Notes under the pieces: model-generated
What the model was told of the DNA's origin: nothing
Databases searched by the model: none
The model's input: only the letters and a program-made list of their open reading frames with translations
Shown here: positions 1-7,535 of the stretch, piece after piece
Layout of the letters: each line of letters starts with the position of its first letter
Position numbering within the stretch: the first letter of the stretch is position 1
From: Fen731 sp964354265
GTDB taxonomy: Bacteria; Actinomycetota; Humimicrobiia; Humimicrobiales; Humimicrobiaceae
Length of the DNA stretch: 27,917 nt
Assembly (NCBI GenBank): GCA_964354265.1
Contig: CAYGYY010000024.1
Coordinates: 1 to 27,917 of the forward strand
Direction of reading: 5' to 3'
Made by a program: the position numbers and the translations under genes

Positions 1-31
1 TTGTCCTTTCAAATTTTGCTTTAGCTGCCAT
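1..31 (-). CDS. tuf: Elongation factor Tu, first 10 codons (partial)
   Basis: The window edge cuts this gene after ten codons. Reading the minus strand from the ATG at 31 gives MAAKAKFERT, which matches the highly conserved EF-Tu N-terminus (usually MAKxKFERTKPHVN). A good ribosome-binding site, AAAGGGA, lies just upstream. EF-Tu is the GTPase that carries aminoacyl-tRNA to the ribosome. The call is strengthened by position: the gene is the last member visible in a minus-strand tRNA-Thr/Tyr/Thr/Met cluster, as in the classic thrU-tyrU-glyT-thrT-tufB operon. Only the start is visible, so nothing can be said about the rest of the protein. Confidence 0.85.
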   Translation of the reverse strand, partial: MAAKAKFERT

Positions 32-76
32 TTTATATTCCCTTTCTTTAGGATTTTCCTAAAAATAATTACTGTA

Positions 77-153
77 TGGTAGCGGTGATTGGATTCGAAC
101 CAATGACATCACGGGTATGAACCGTGTGCTCTGACCAACTGAGCTACACCGCC
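77..153 (-). tRNA. tRNA-Met (anticodon CAU, elongator type)
   Basis: The minus strand folds into a full cloverleaf: acceptor GGCGGTG/CACCGCT, D arm, anticodon stem CACGG/CCGTG around loop TTCATAC, T arm ATTGG TTCGAAT CCAAT, discriminator A and an encoded CCA (77-79). The first acceptor pair is G-U, not the unpaired C1-A72 of initiator tRNA, so this is most likely elongator Met. A CAU anticodon modified to lysidine (tRNA-Ile2) cannot be fully excluded, but the body resembles elongator Met. Confidence 0.93.
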
Positions 154-349
154 ATGCGCAAACATATATTTTACAACAAATTACAATAAAACTGAATTCT
201 ATAAAAGAAGAAATATGGTGTCAATTAAACTAAAAAATATTTTTACATTTATTTCACGGCCAAATTTTTACTTCAATGAACCTATATCATTTAATCATTA
301 TTTAATTTCTTTTCTTACAAAGATTTGCCATTCATGGCATACGATTTTA

Positions 350-982
350 TTAAGTTATATTGTTATAAGTTTTTTTGCAAAAAGTTTCACTGAAATCTGA
401 GATCCTGACCCAATATACCGTCAGTTCCCTCTCAAGCTTTTTAGAATTGCTATACATTTTTATCATCATTTCACGGAATTTTTTATTATGCTTTTTTTCG
501 AATAGATGGAGGACCTCATGAAAAATAATATACTCTATAAGATATTCAGGCAGGTATTGCATCCTCTTGTTGAAGGTCAAAAAAACATATAATGAAGAAT
601 GTCTCTTGAAACCTATGCTTGCCCATCTTGACCTCATTTTCCGGAACCTTATTTCATCGATGTGCCTGCCTGCTCTGTCAGAAAAATCTTTGACTATACT
701 GGTGACAAGTAAAACAAACTGTTTATAAGACCTTCTGCTCAATTCTATTGCTTCAGCTTCCTTCCGTGAGTCCTCGATTGCCCTTGTTTTTTTAATTATC
801 CAATTCCTGTATTTATCAATAAGGTTCTGGGCATCATATCCAAAAGGAACAACGGCTTTTAGCTTACCTCCCCTGAATTCAAGCCTTGGATTCTTTATGT
901 TTCTGTAATAAATATCATATTCCAGGATATTCCCCTTTATATTCTTGTCAGGCCTGCTTATTAAGCCTTTAAATGATAACAA
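350..982 (-). CDS. YgjP-like (DUF45/WLM) metallopeptidase domain protein
   Basis: This 210-residue protein matches the YgjP family of zinc-dependent M48-type peptidases. The zinc motif HEVLH lies at residues 155-159, with H165 in KKHNKKF as the probable third ligand. It is preceded by SRWASI at about 118-123 (family form SRWGSC) and a 'LP..L.EYIIFHE' helix. The N-terminal part carries the family's 'VVPFGYD...WI' region at 44-62. The family's substrate is not settled. The start is TTG at 982: an in-frame TAG at 986-988 rules out anything longer, and no strong ribosome-binding site is visible, so a start slightly inside is possible. The gene lies between tRNA-Thr(GGU) and tRNA-Met on the same strand, 42 bases after the first, so it is probably cotranscribed with the tRNAs and tuf. 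No signal peptide or membrane segment is seen, so it is probably cytoplasmic. Confidence 0.82.
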   Translation of the reverse strand: MLSFKGLISRPDKNIKGNILEYDIYYRNIKNPRLEFRGGKLKAVVPFGYDAQNLIDKYRNWIIKKTRAIEDSRKEAEAIELSRRSYKQFVLLVTSIVKDFSDRAGRHIDEIRFRKMRSRWASIGFKRHSSLYVFLTFNKRMQYLPEYLIEYIIFHEVLHLFEKKHNKKFREMMIKMYSNSKKLERELTVYWVRISDFSETFCKKTYNNIT

Positions 983-1024
983 AGTCTATGCGCATAAAAA
1001 TATAATTGAAAAAAATCAATTAGA

Positions 1025-1100
1025 TGGAGCCTGTAACCAGAATTGAACTGGTGACCTTTTCCTTACCAAGGAAACGCTCTACCAACTGAGCTATACAGGC
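1025..1100 (-). tRNA. tRNA-Thr (anticodon GGU)
   Basis: Cloverleaf on the minus strand with acceptor GCCTGTA/TACAGGC, anticodon stem TTTCC/GGAAA around TTGGTAA (anticodon GGT), T loop TTCAATT, discriminator U and encoded CCA (1025-1027). It reads ACC/ACU codons. It is third in the minus-strand tRNA series. Confidence 0.95.
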
Positions 1101-1141
1101 CTGCCGGGATGGAAAACCATAAAGCTAACCTATCTTTATGC

Positions 1142-1183
1142 AATCACCTGCTTCACGGTAGTAATCAGCTAAAACAGGTGATT
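1142..1183. repeat. Inverted repeat in the spacer between two tRNA genes
   Basis: AATCACCTG at 1142-1150 pairs with CAGGTGATT at 1175-1183, leaving a 24-base loop. In the minus-strand precursor it could form a hairpin between tRNA-Tyr and tRNA-Thr(GGU), perhaps affecting processing. Read on the plus strand it is followed by six T, so it could also stop antisense transcripts. Function is inferred only. Confidence 0.35.
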
Positions 1184-1196
1184 TTTTATAAAAATA

Positions 1197-1282
1197 TGGT
1201 GGAGGAGAAAGGATTTGAACCTCTGTAGGCGTTCGCCGGCAGATTTACAGTCTGCTCCCTTTGACCACTCGGGCACTCCTCC
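1197..1282 (-). tRNA. tRNA-Tyr (anticodon GUA)
   Basis: An 86-base tRNA including encoded CCA (1197-1199). Acceptor GGAGGAG pairs with CTCCTCC, the anticodon stem is GCAGA/TCTGC around CTGTAAA (anticodon GTA), and there is the long variable arm expected of bacterial tRNA-Tyr. It is second in the tRNA series. Confidence 0.95.
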
Positions 1283-1328
1283 ACGTAAAGGAAATTATAT
1301 ACAGTATGGCAGAAATTTCAAATATTTC

Positions 1329-1404
1329 TGGAGCCGGCGGACCGACTTGAACGGACAACCTGCTGATTACAAATCAGCTGCTCTACCAATTGAGCTACGC
1401 CGGC
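1329..1404 (-). tRNA. tRNA-Thr (anticodon UGU)
   Basis: First tRNA after the operon promoter. Acceptor GCCGGCG/CGCCGGC, anticodon stem GCTGA/TCAGC around TTTGTAA (anticodon TGT), T loop TTCAAGT, discriminator U and encoded CCA (1329-1331). The T stem GTCCG/CGGTC contains one U-U mismatch at its second pair; otherwise the fold is normal. Confidence 0.93.
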
Positions 1405-1455
1405 ATAATAACACTTGAAAATTTGTAATGAACATGCCATTTCAATAGCTCCAAT

Positions 1456-1484
1456 ATTATCCTAATCTATCAACGGCATGTCAA
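1456..1484 (-). promoter_or_regulatory. Sigma-70 type promoter of the tRNA-tuf operon
   Basis: On the minus strand a perfect -35 box TTGACA (1479-1484) is separated by exactly 17 bases from GATAAT (1456-1461), five of six consensus positions. It lies about 50 bases upstream of tRNA-Thr(UGU). This is the best promoter match in the window and fits a strongly expressed stable-RNA/EF-Tu operon. Confidence 0.8.
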
Positions 1485-1533
1485 GATTTTCTATAATTCT
1501 TTAAAAAAATATCAAAATAAATATAATTAAAAC

Positions 1534-1782
1534 ATGGCTCAGGAGAATTTCAGCAATATAGGGAAAATATTGATACTGGCAGGTATAGGCATTGCCATAC
1601 TGGGATTAATAATATTCCTCTTTGCTAAAATACCTTTTTTTGGTAAGTTGCCTGGCGACATAAATATAAGAAGGGAAAATTTCGGTTTCTCATTCCCGGT
1701 TTCGACTTCGATTATAATAAGCATTATTTTGACAGTAATAATAAATGTCGTTCTTTTTTTGATTTTCAGGTTCCGCAAATAG
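1534..1782 (+). CDS. DUF2905 family small membrane protein
   Basis: This 82-residue protein has two hydrophobic helices, about residues 10-30 and 56-78. Between them is the sequence IPFFGKLPGDINIRRENF followed by 'FPVSTS', which matches the conserved centre of DUF2905 (typically KLPFLGRLPGDIRIERGNF). The length is normal for the family, whose function is unknown. The ATG at 1534 has no strong ribosome-binding site. The gene is divergent from the tRNA operon and about 95 bases upstream of the MEMO-like gene; cotranscription with it is possible but not shown. Confidence 0.8.
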   Translation: MAQENFSNIGKILILAGIGIAILGLIIFLFAKIPFFGKLPGDINIRRENFGFSFPVSTSIIISIILTVIINVVLFLIFRFRK

Positions 1783-1877
1783 TAATTGATGAAAACTTTG
1801 CCCCACAGTTGTAAAATATAGTTATATTAATATATAAGCTTTTACTGGCCAAACCTTTTTAGACAGGAGAAAATGCC

Positions 1878-2714
1878 ATGGTTGCAGAAGAAATAAGACA
1901 GGCAGTGGTGGCAGGCAGTTTTTATCCGGGCAACCCTGCCGACCTCTCACGTATGATAGCTGAATTCTTAAATAAAACCGAAAAAGAAAATCTTGGAAAT
2001 ATAAATGGAATAGTCTGCCCCCATGCAGGATATATCTACTCCGGACAGGTGGCGGCATGCAGCTTCCGCCAGATAGAAAATAAAAAATTTGACAGCATAC
2101 TTATAATTGCGCCATCACATTCAGAGTTTTTTGATTACAGCTCTGTATATGACGGAAATGCTTATGAGACCCCTCTCGGTATTATCCAGGTCGATATTGA
2201 AAGAGCGCGCAGTCTGGCGGACGAAGCCAATAACACGGATTGCATAAAGCTTTCTAAAGCCGGACACAGGCGCGAGCACAGCCTTGAGGTACAACTTCCC
2301 TTCCTCCAGACAGTTCTTGAAGATTTCCGGATAATACCTGTTGTCATGGGGAGCCAGAAGGCAAAAAATATTGAATGCCTTGGCAATGCAATAGGCAATA
2401 CTTTCAGGGATGAGAGTATCCTTGTAGTTGCAAGCACCGATCTTTCACATTATCACAGCTATAATACCGCCTCTATGCTTGACAGCAGGGCGATAGATTA
2501 TATTGGCAGTTTTGACGCTTCTTCGCTTGTAAAAGCCGTAGATTCTGATGCTGTTGAAATGTGCGGGGGAGGTCCGGTCGCTGCTGCCATGGTTGCGTGC
2601 AAGCTTATGGGCGCAAATAAATCAAAGGTGCTTTGCTATAAAAATTCCGGTGATGTAAGCGGGGACAGGAGCGCCGTGGTCGGCTATCTCTCCGCAGTTT
2701 TTTATGCTTCTTAA
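1878..2714 (+). CDS. amrB: MEMO family protein (AmmeMemoRadiSam system protein B)
   Basis: This 278-residue protein matches the MEMO family throughout: 'AGSFYPG' at 12-18, CPHAGYIYSG at 47-56, APSHSEFF at 78-85, 'GHRREHSLEVQLPFLQ' at 129-144, ASTDLSHY at 185-192 and EMCGGGPV at 227-234. H49, H81 and C229 correspond to the conserved metal-site residues of human MEMO1 (H49, H81, C244). MEMO is related in fold to class III extradiol dioxygenases; its bacterial reaction is not established. The ATG follows AGGAGA with good spacing. The partner AMMECR1-domain gene lies 142 bases downstream. The third member often found with them, a radical SAM protein, is not in this window. Confidence 0.93.
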   Translation: MVAEEIRQAVVAGSFYPGNPADLSRMIAEFLNKTEKENLGNINGIVCPHAGYIYSGQVAACSFRQIENKKFDSILIIAPSHSEFFDYSSVYDGNAYETPLGIIQVDIERARSLADEANNTDCIKLSKAGHRREHSLEVQLPFLQTVLEDFRIIPVVMGSQKAKNIECLGNAIGNTFRDESILVVASTDLSHYHSYNTASMLDSRAIDYIGSFDASSLVKAVDSDAVEMCGGGPVAAAMVACKLMGANKSKVLCYKNSGDVSGDRSAVVGYLSAVFYAS

Positions 2715-2856
2715 AAATAAAGCAACCAGTAGTAATTATAAGGGGTTAATGTTTGTAAGAATAACTGGAAATATAGCCCTATAGCCCTTTGAATGATTTG
2801 CAGATTTAATGAATTATAATAAATAATACTTATCCGGATTGGAGAGAGTTTAAAAA

Positions 2857-3435
2857 ATGGTGGAGATGAATCTTGACAGCAATCAAAAAAATACACTTCT
2901 TGAAATTGCCAGGAAAACTGTTGAGGCAGTAACTGCGGGAAGAAAGATACCTGATTTTATTATAAACGATAATATCCTCCGCACAGAATGCGGGGCATTC
3001 GTGACCATTCATAAAAAAGGAAACCTGAGAGGGTGCATAGGAAACATTGCAGGCTCAATGCCGCTTTGGGAGACTGTAAGGAAAATGGCTGTTGAAGCTT
3101 CGCTTCATGACCCCAGGTTTGCGCCTGTCTCTGCAGGAGAGCTTGGCGAGATTGATATCGAGATTTCTGTGATTTCCCCATTTGAAAAAATATCAGATAT
3201 AAACAAAATCGTGGTTGGAAAGCATGGACTTTTCATCAGGCAGGGCTTTTACCAGGGTCTTTTGCTGCCACAGGTGGCGGCTGAATATAAGTGGGACCGT
3301 ATAGAATTTCTGGAACACACCTGCAATAAGGCGGGGCTCTACGGGGATTGCTATAAAGAAAAGAATTGTGAGATATTTATATTTTCAGCTGACGTATTCG
3401 GGGAATCAGGAGAACAGGAAACACACTTAAGTTAA
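2857..3435 (+). CDS. amrA: AMMECR1 domain protein (AmmeMemoRadiSam system protein A)
   Basis: A 192-residue protein consisting of one AMMECR1 domain. The family signature LRGCIG appears at residues 58-63, inside 'KKGNLRGCIGNI'. Other family features are 'GAFVTI' before it, 'EASLHDPRFAPV' at about 80-91, 'IDIEISVISP' and the C-terminal 'LLPQVAAEYKW'. The biochemical activity of this family is unknown; genomic pairing with MEMO-family proteins is well established. A ribosome-binding site GGAGAGAG lies nine bases before the ATG at 2857; a second in-frame ATG at 2866 has worse spacing. The gene is convergent with the DegV gene, 44 bases away, with no clear terminator between. Confidence 0.93.
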   Translation: MVEMNLDSNQKNTLLEIARKTVEAVTAGRKIPDFIINDNILRTECGAFVTIHKKGNLRGCIGNIAGSMPLWETVRKMAVEASLHDPRFAPVSAGELGEIDIEISVISPFEKISDINKIVVGKHGLFIRQGFYQGLLLPQVAAEYKWDRIEFLEHTCNKAGLYGDCYKEKNCEIFIFSADVFGESGEQETHLS

Positions 3436-3479
3436 TCCCCGTTTTCTCTTACTTCAGGCCTTTATAAATTCCCAATAAC

Positions 3480-4361
3480 TCATATAAAAAGCTCAGCTAT
3501 TTGCCTGTCAAGCTTGCTTATTATAACCCCTATGAGTCCCGGTCCTGTATGGGCCCCGACCACAGGAGTGCAGTCAACTATCATTGCGGAAACACAATTG
3601 AGGTTTGCCTGTATCTTTTTCATTACTTTTTTTGCCTCGATGCCGGACAGGGAATGTATGACTGCTACCACCACCCACCTCTCTTTTTTGAATGTTCTGA
3701 TAACTCTTTTGGTTATACCGGCAACAGAGGCCCATCGCGTGACAGTTATGCCTATCATCTCAACAACTCCATTTTTTATGCCCAGCAGCGGCTTTATCCT
3801 TAAAGCGGATGCTGTTATCCAGGCAATTGCCGGCACCCTGCCGCTTCTCCTGAGATACTTCAGGGTATCTATCGTGCCATAAAGCTTCATATTTTCCTTA
3901 AGGAATAAAAGTATTCGCATAACCTGCTCGAGATCGTAACCTTTATTTACTGCCCTGGCAGCAGCCATTGCCATAAAACCTGTGCCCATTGTTCCAGAGA
4001 AAGAGTCAAAGACTATCAGCCTTTCTTCTGCCTTTAAAAGGTCAGCTGCTATTTTTGCAGATTTAATCACTGCTGAGAGCCTGGAGCTTATATGAATAGA
4101 TATTATCGCATCATAAGTTTTAAGGAGTTTTTCATAAACATCTATGAAGTCTTTCGGGGAAGGAGAAGAAGACATGAATACCGCTTTTTTTTCCTTCTGC
4201 ATCGAATATATTTTTTCAGACTGGATATCTATGCCATCTTTAAATTCCAGCCCGTTATAATGTATGTATAAAGGGACCACAAAGATACTATCCGCTTGCG
4301 CGCATTCCTTTGAAACATCTGAAGCACTGTCTGTTACTATGGCAATTTTTTTTAATTCCAT
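3480..4361 (-). CDS. DegV family fatty acid-binding protein
   Basis: This 293-residue protein matches DegV (EDD fold), a family that binds fatty acids and in Gram-positive bacteria (FakB) presents them to a fatty acid kinase. Visible hallmarks are TDSASDV at residues 10-16, MSSSPSPKDF at about 63-72 (usually TSQPS), 'IHISSRLSAVIKSAK', FDSFSGTMGTGF, 'TLKYLRRSGRVPA', and the C-terminal VVGAHTGPG. Length is usual. In known DegV proteins the TS(Q) serine and the GaHtGPG loop contact the fatty-acid carboxylate. No FakA kinase gene is visible here. The gene sits 11 bases after tatA on the same strand and is probably cotranscribed with it; the link is positional, not functional. Confidence 0.92.
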   Translation of the reverse strand: MELKKIAIVTDSASDVSKECAQADSIFVVPLYIHYNGLEFKDGIDIQSEKIYSMQKEKKAVFMSSSPSPKDFIDVYEKLLKTYDAIISIHISSRLSAVIKSAKIAADLLKAEERLIVFDSFSGTMGTGFMAMAAARAVNKGYDLEQVMRILLFLKENMKLYGTIDTLKYLRRSGRVPAIAWITASALRIKPLLGIKNGVVEMIGITVTRWASVAGITKRVIRTFKKERWVVVAVIHSLSGIEAKKVMKKIQANLNCVSAMIVDCTPVVGAHTGPGLIGVIISKLDRQIAELFI

Positions 4362-4372
4362 AAAATTTAAGG

Positions 4373-4633
4373 TTATTTGGGATCATTTGTCCCTGAACCT
4401 TCCTTATTGGTGGAACCATTTTGCGTATCTGTCATTGTGGCGTCGCTGTCCATTGAGGTTTCTATATCCTTCAGTTGGCTTTTTGCTTCATCAGTAGCCT
4501 TTTTTGTACTATGCCTGAAATCATTGATTGCCTGCCCAAGTGATTTTCCTATCTCAGGCAATTTTCTCGGACCAAATATTATTAGAGCTATAAATAAGAT
4601 AATCAGGAGTTCCTGCCATCCAAGACCAAACAT
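4373..4633 (-). CDS. tatA: Twin-arginine translocase subunit TatA
   Basis: An 86-residue protein with the TatA plan: a short N-terminal transmembrane helix (about 6-20), the hinge FGPRKLPEIGKSLGQAI (21-37), then an amphipathic helix and a hydrophilic acidic, Ser/Thr-rich tail. TatA oligomers make the passage through which folded proteins with twin-arginine signals cross the membrane. The ribosome-binding site is GAGGTG about 11 bases before the ATG. Its partner tatC lies upstream on the same strand, separated by a 228-base AT-rich spacer that may hold its own promoter. There is no tatB-like gene, so this is a two-component TatAC arrangement as in many Gram-positive bacteria. Confidence 0.92.
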   Translation of the reverse strand: MFGLGWQELLIILFIALIIFGPRKLPEIGKSLGQAINDFRHSTKKATDEAKSQLKDIETSMDSDATMTDTQNGSTNKEGSGTNDPK

Positions 4634-4861
4634 TTCTGAAAATTCACCTCTTTCCTATTAGCAAAGAAACAAAAAAATCACACTTGCCTTTAATTTCCCA
4701 TAAAAATCATAATTTTACAAATTTTTATTTGCATTATTGCCTCTTATTTACTGCATTAATCATAAATTTATTAACTGTATTTGCCATTATCAGTCACAAC
4801 TATCATAAGTTAATAATAAACGCCAGGGATAATAATTTTTTAAATATTTTTAATAAAAAAG

Positions 4862-5677
4862 TTATTTAAAAAATCTTGCTATAAATAGTCCCCCCTCATA
4901 TAACAGTATCATCGGAACTGCCAGGACCCCCATGGTCACAGGGCTCCAGTCAGGTGTGAGGATTGCGCACAACAAAAGGATAATTATATAAATAATGCGC
5001 CATTGCCTCCTTAGCTGCTGGACAGTAATGATATCTGCTTTAATCAAAAAAAGCAAAATAAGGGGTATTTCAAAAAGTATTCCAGCGCCAAGCATAAACC
5101 AGCCGATAAAGCTCACATAACGGGTGACAGAAAGTGTCTGTGTAAGTCCGGCTCCCTGTCCCAGCAGCCATCTTACTGCAATCGGGATTAGGAGCTTGTA
5201 GCTGAAAGTGACGCCTGCAGCAAACAGCGCAAAAAATGCAATTATAAGAACCGTTAAGTTTTTCCTTATTTTTACAGATAAAGCAGGTTTAATAAAAACG
5301 ACCACCTGGTAAACAAGTATGGGGATTGCAACCACAGCTGCAGCAAAAAAAGCGAGCTTGACGTTAACTAGAAAAGGTTCGGTGATTTCCAAAAATACAA
5401 GCTCCTTATCTACAAGCGGCACCATGAGGAACTGCAGTATCCTGTTATGATAAATATATGCAGGAACTAATGCGACTGCAAAGACGATAAGTACGATTAT
5501 TATCCTTTTCCTGAGCTCTTCAAGGTGGCCGACAAACGACATTTCCTTATCGCCGCCTTTCATATCTTTGTTTGGGCCTGCTGCCTCATCTTCAGGATTT
5601 TCACCGGTTTTTGAACTGGCGGAGTCATTGCCTGGATCCTGCTCTACCTGTTGTTTATTTCTTTTGAAAAATCCCAT
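4862..5677 (-). CDS. tatC: Twin-arginine translocase subunit TatC
   Basis: This 271-residue polytopic protein carries the TatC hallmark HLEELRKRI at about residues 50-58, six hydrophobic segments, and the C-terminal 'ILTPDWSP...VPMILLYEGG' (family form iTPPD...P...LYE). TatC recognises the twin-arginine signal peptide and nucleates the translocase. The first 45 residues are hydrophilic and acidic (rich in E, D, G, S, N) and lie outside the family; either the gene has a charged extension or translation begins at the internal ATG for Met46 (MSFVGHLEE), preceded by AAGG. Neither start has a strong ribosome-binding site. It follows the CapA-like gene by 52 bases on the same strand. Confidence 0.92.
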   Translation of the reverse strand: MGFFKRNKQQVEQDPGNDSASSKTGENPEDEAAGPNKDMKGGDKEMSFVGHLEELRKRIIIVLIVFAVALVPAYIYHNRILQFLMVPLVDKELVFLEITEPFLVNVKLAFFAAAVVAIPILVYQVVVFIKPALSVKIRKNLTVLIIAFFALFAAGVTFSYKLLIPIAVRWLLGQGAGLTQTLSVTRYVSFIGWFMLGAGILFEIPLILLFLIKADIITVQQLRRQWRIIYIIILLLCAILTPDWSPVTMGVLAVPMILLYEGGLFIARFFK

Positions 5678-5729
5678 TATTTTAACCGTTTGGCTTATAC
5701 TAATTACCTTAAAAATTCATGTGCCGGCA

Positions 5730-7535
5730 TCATTTTATGCTGCCATTATAAACTGCTTTTAGAAGATCTGCCCTTTCCTGGCCCTCTGTAGGCCTGGGTT
5801 GTGAAAAATCTTCTATAAGTGTCGTTATCAGCACAGTATTTATCAGTTTTCCCCTGTAAAATATATGTTTTGCGATCAGGCCCTGTTTTACTTCAATCCC
5901 CAGTGCCTGGCCAAAAAAAAGATTACCCAGCCCGAAGTTTATGACTCCATCATTTCTTATTTCAAAACCTTGCGGCTGGTGCGCCTGGCTGCCGCTTACA
6001 ACCACGGCTCCGGCATCTGACAATCTCTCGAAATCTGCAACCTGCTGTTCTGTCGGGGAATAATTATAAGTCTCCAGATATTGAAATGTAAATATTACAT
6101 TATATCCCCGGCTTTTCAAAGACTGCACCATACTGACATATTTTTGCATATCTTTTTCCCTGGATTCTTCGTCCAGTGAATTTATAGGGGCGGATCCCGC
6201 GCTGTCTGCAGTTGCCCAATCTGAAGACGGGCCAAAGGAATTGGCGCCAAGAAATGCAAATTTATATCCATTTATAATAAAGATCCGGGGTTTTTGGGCA
6301 TCACTTATGTTCTTTCCGCCGCCAAAATACGGTATTTGCTCCCTGTCGTAAATATCAATAGTATAATCGAGCCATTTTGTTCCATAATCATTAAGGTGAT
6401 TACCTGTAAGCTCAATAATGTCTGCGTCAATGAACTTTATAAGTTCAAGATACTCAGGTTTACTGCAAAAAACCATAGTATTCGGCTTTGCTGCATAGCA
6501 GTCTTCGACAAAGGATACCTCATTGCTTATATGGGTAATGTCTGCATCCAGCAGGATATGGGATATCTTTTCTGCCGGATAAAGCAGGCCTTTCTGGTCC
6601 ATTTTTTCAGCAACCTGCCTTGTAAGAGCCGTAACCCCTGTCATGCTGATTGTCACGATCTCTCCCGGATCCATATTTGTAATAAGATTGCTGTCAAAAC
6701 TTTCTGCAGTTGCATCTTTGAGCTCGTCATTAAACGGAGCATTTGGAAATTTGATCTCTATTCCGGCAACCAGGGGGTAATTTGAAATGCTTGCATCACT
6801 GTCAAGGATGGACTTTCCGTTGATTTTTACAACCTTGCAGGACTTATCTATGTCTTCAAAGGCAACAACTGAAACCGCATTTTCCATGCTGGCCAATGCG
6901 CCGGGTATATCCTTGCTTTCAATCATTGTAACGTTTTCTGCTCTGCACTCACCCAGCAAACTGGTAAGTACTCTCCGGATTTCACGGGATATTACAAGCT
7001 CAGGGATTATTTCGTTGCCTTCAATATCTGCAATGATACTTTTTGAACCATCCCATATCCCGGTAAAATCATCCCATGAAATATCTTCAACCAGCGAATA
7101 AAAAGAAACGACAGGCGCATAGAACAGGGAGCCATATAGCTTTTTGCTATTGTTTCCAGTATTTCCTTCATCATAGAGCGCAAGCTCAAATGAGATCTCT
7201 GCAATATTTTTTTCAAAAACGCTGTCAAATCCCCCGAAGGAAGGATTTTCTTTTTTATACTGCCGCCCGCTCTTTACAAGCTGCCTGTTGATCATGTATT
7301 CCACCTCAACAGGTATGGAATCATCAATATATATTTTAAATCTTTTTACAGCATCAATATCTGGTTGCCCTTCTTTGCTCTCAACCGGAATTGTTTCAGT
7401 TCCGGAAGCGCTTTCCTGAGCATATGGTTTGCCATAGCTTCCGCAACCCGCAAGCACGCCGGCAGTAATCATACTTGCAACGAATAATATGAGAGTTGCA
7501 AATAATATTTTTAAACAAGCCTTATTTTTCCCCAT
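5730..7535 (-). CDS. CapA family lipoprotein with PBP-like N-terminal region
   Basis: This 601-residue protein begins with a lipoprotein signal: hydrophobic residues 8-28 and lipobox LAGC with C31. After an acidic linker, residues 60-280 resemble a phosphate-type periplasmic-binding fold (for example 'FYAPVVSFYSLVEDISWDDF' and a 'KVVKINGKS' strand). Residues 290-570 match the CapA/PGA_cap metallophosphatase-like domain: 'SMTGVTALTRQVAEKM', 'HISNEVSF', ELTGNHLNDYG, 'PYFGGG', 'SGSQAHQPQG' and 'FGLGNLFF'. CapA proteins take part in poly-gamma-glutamate capsule synthesis, but many relatives have unknown roles. It is anchored outside the membrane. The start overlaps the end of the UPF0280 gene by 25 bases, suggesting translational coupling. 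No capB/capC is present, so a capsule role is not supported by context. Confidence 0.87.
   Translation of the reverse strand: MGKNKACLKILFATLILFVASMITAGVLAGCGSYGKPYAQESASGTETIPVESKEGQPDIDAVKRFKIYIDDSIPVEVEYMINRQLVKSGRQYKKENPSFGGFDSVFEKNIAEISFELALYDEGNTGNNSKKLYGSLFYAPVVSFYSLVEDISWDDFTGIWDGSKSIIADIEGNEIIPELVISREIRRVLTSLLGECRAENVTMIESKDIPGALASMENAVSVVAFEDIDKSCKVVKINGKSILDSDASISNYPLVAGIEIKFPNAPFNDELKDATAESFDSNLITNMDPGEIVTISMTGVTALTRQVAEKMDQKGLLYPAEKISHILLDADITHISNEVSFVEDCYAAKPNTMVFCSKPEYLELIKFIDADIIELTGNHLNDYGTKWLDYTIDIYDREQIPYFGGGKNISDAQKPRIFIINGYKFAFLGANSFGPSSDWATADSAGSAPINSLDEESREKDMQKYVSMVQSLKSRGYNVIFTFQYLETYNYSPTEQQVADFERLSDAGAVVVSGSQAHQPQGFEIRNDGVINFGLGNLFFGQALGIEVKQGLIAKHIFYRGKLINTVLITTLIEDFSQPRPTEGQERADLLKAVYNGSIK

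Noticed and set aside
215..400. Plus-strand open frame of 61 codons overlapping the peptidase gene end
   Set aside because: Low-complexity, F/I/S-rich translation of A/T-rich DNA, no ribosome-binding site, antisense to the better supported YgjP-like gene.
1215..1418. Plus-strand open frame of 67 codons
   Set aside because: It lies entirely antisense to tRNA-Tyr and tRNA-Thr(UGU); the tRNA folds explain the sequence.
4684..4869. Plus-strand open frame in the tatC-tatA spacer
   Set aside because: Composition is F/I/N/L-rich as expected for random A/T-rich DNA, with no ribosome-binding site. More likely a spacer with a weak tatA promoter.
6294..6785. 163-codon plus-strand frame opposite the CapA-like gene
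   Set aside because: Shadow of the CapA-like frame, whose domain motifs are clear; the antisense translation shows no family features.
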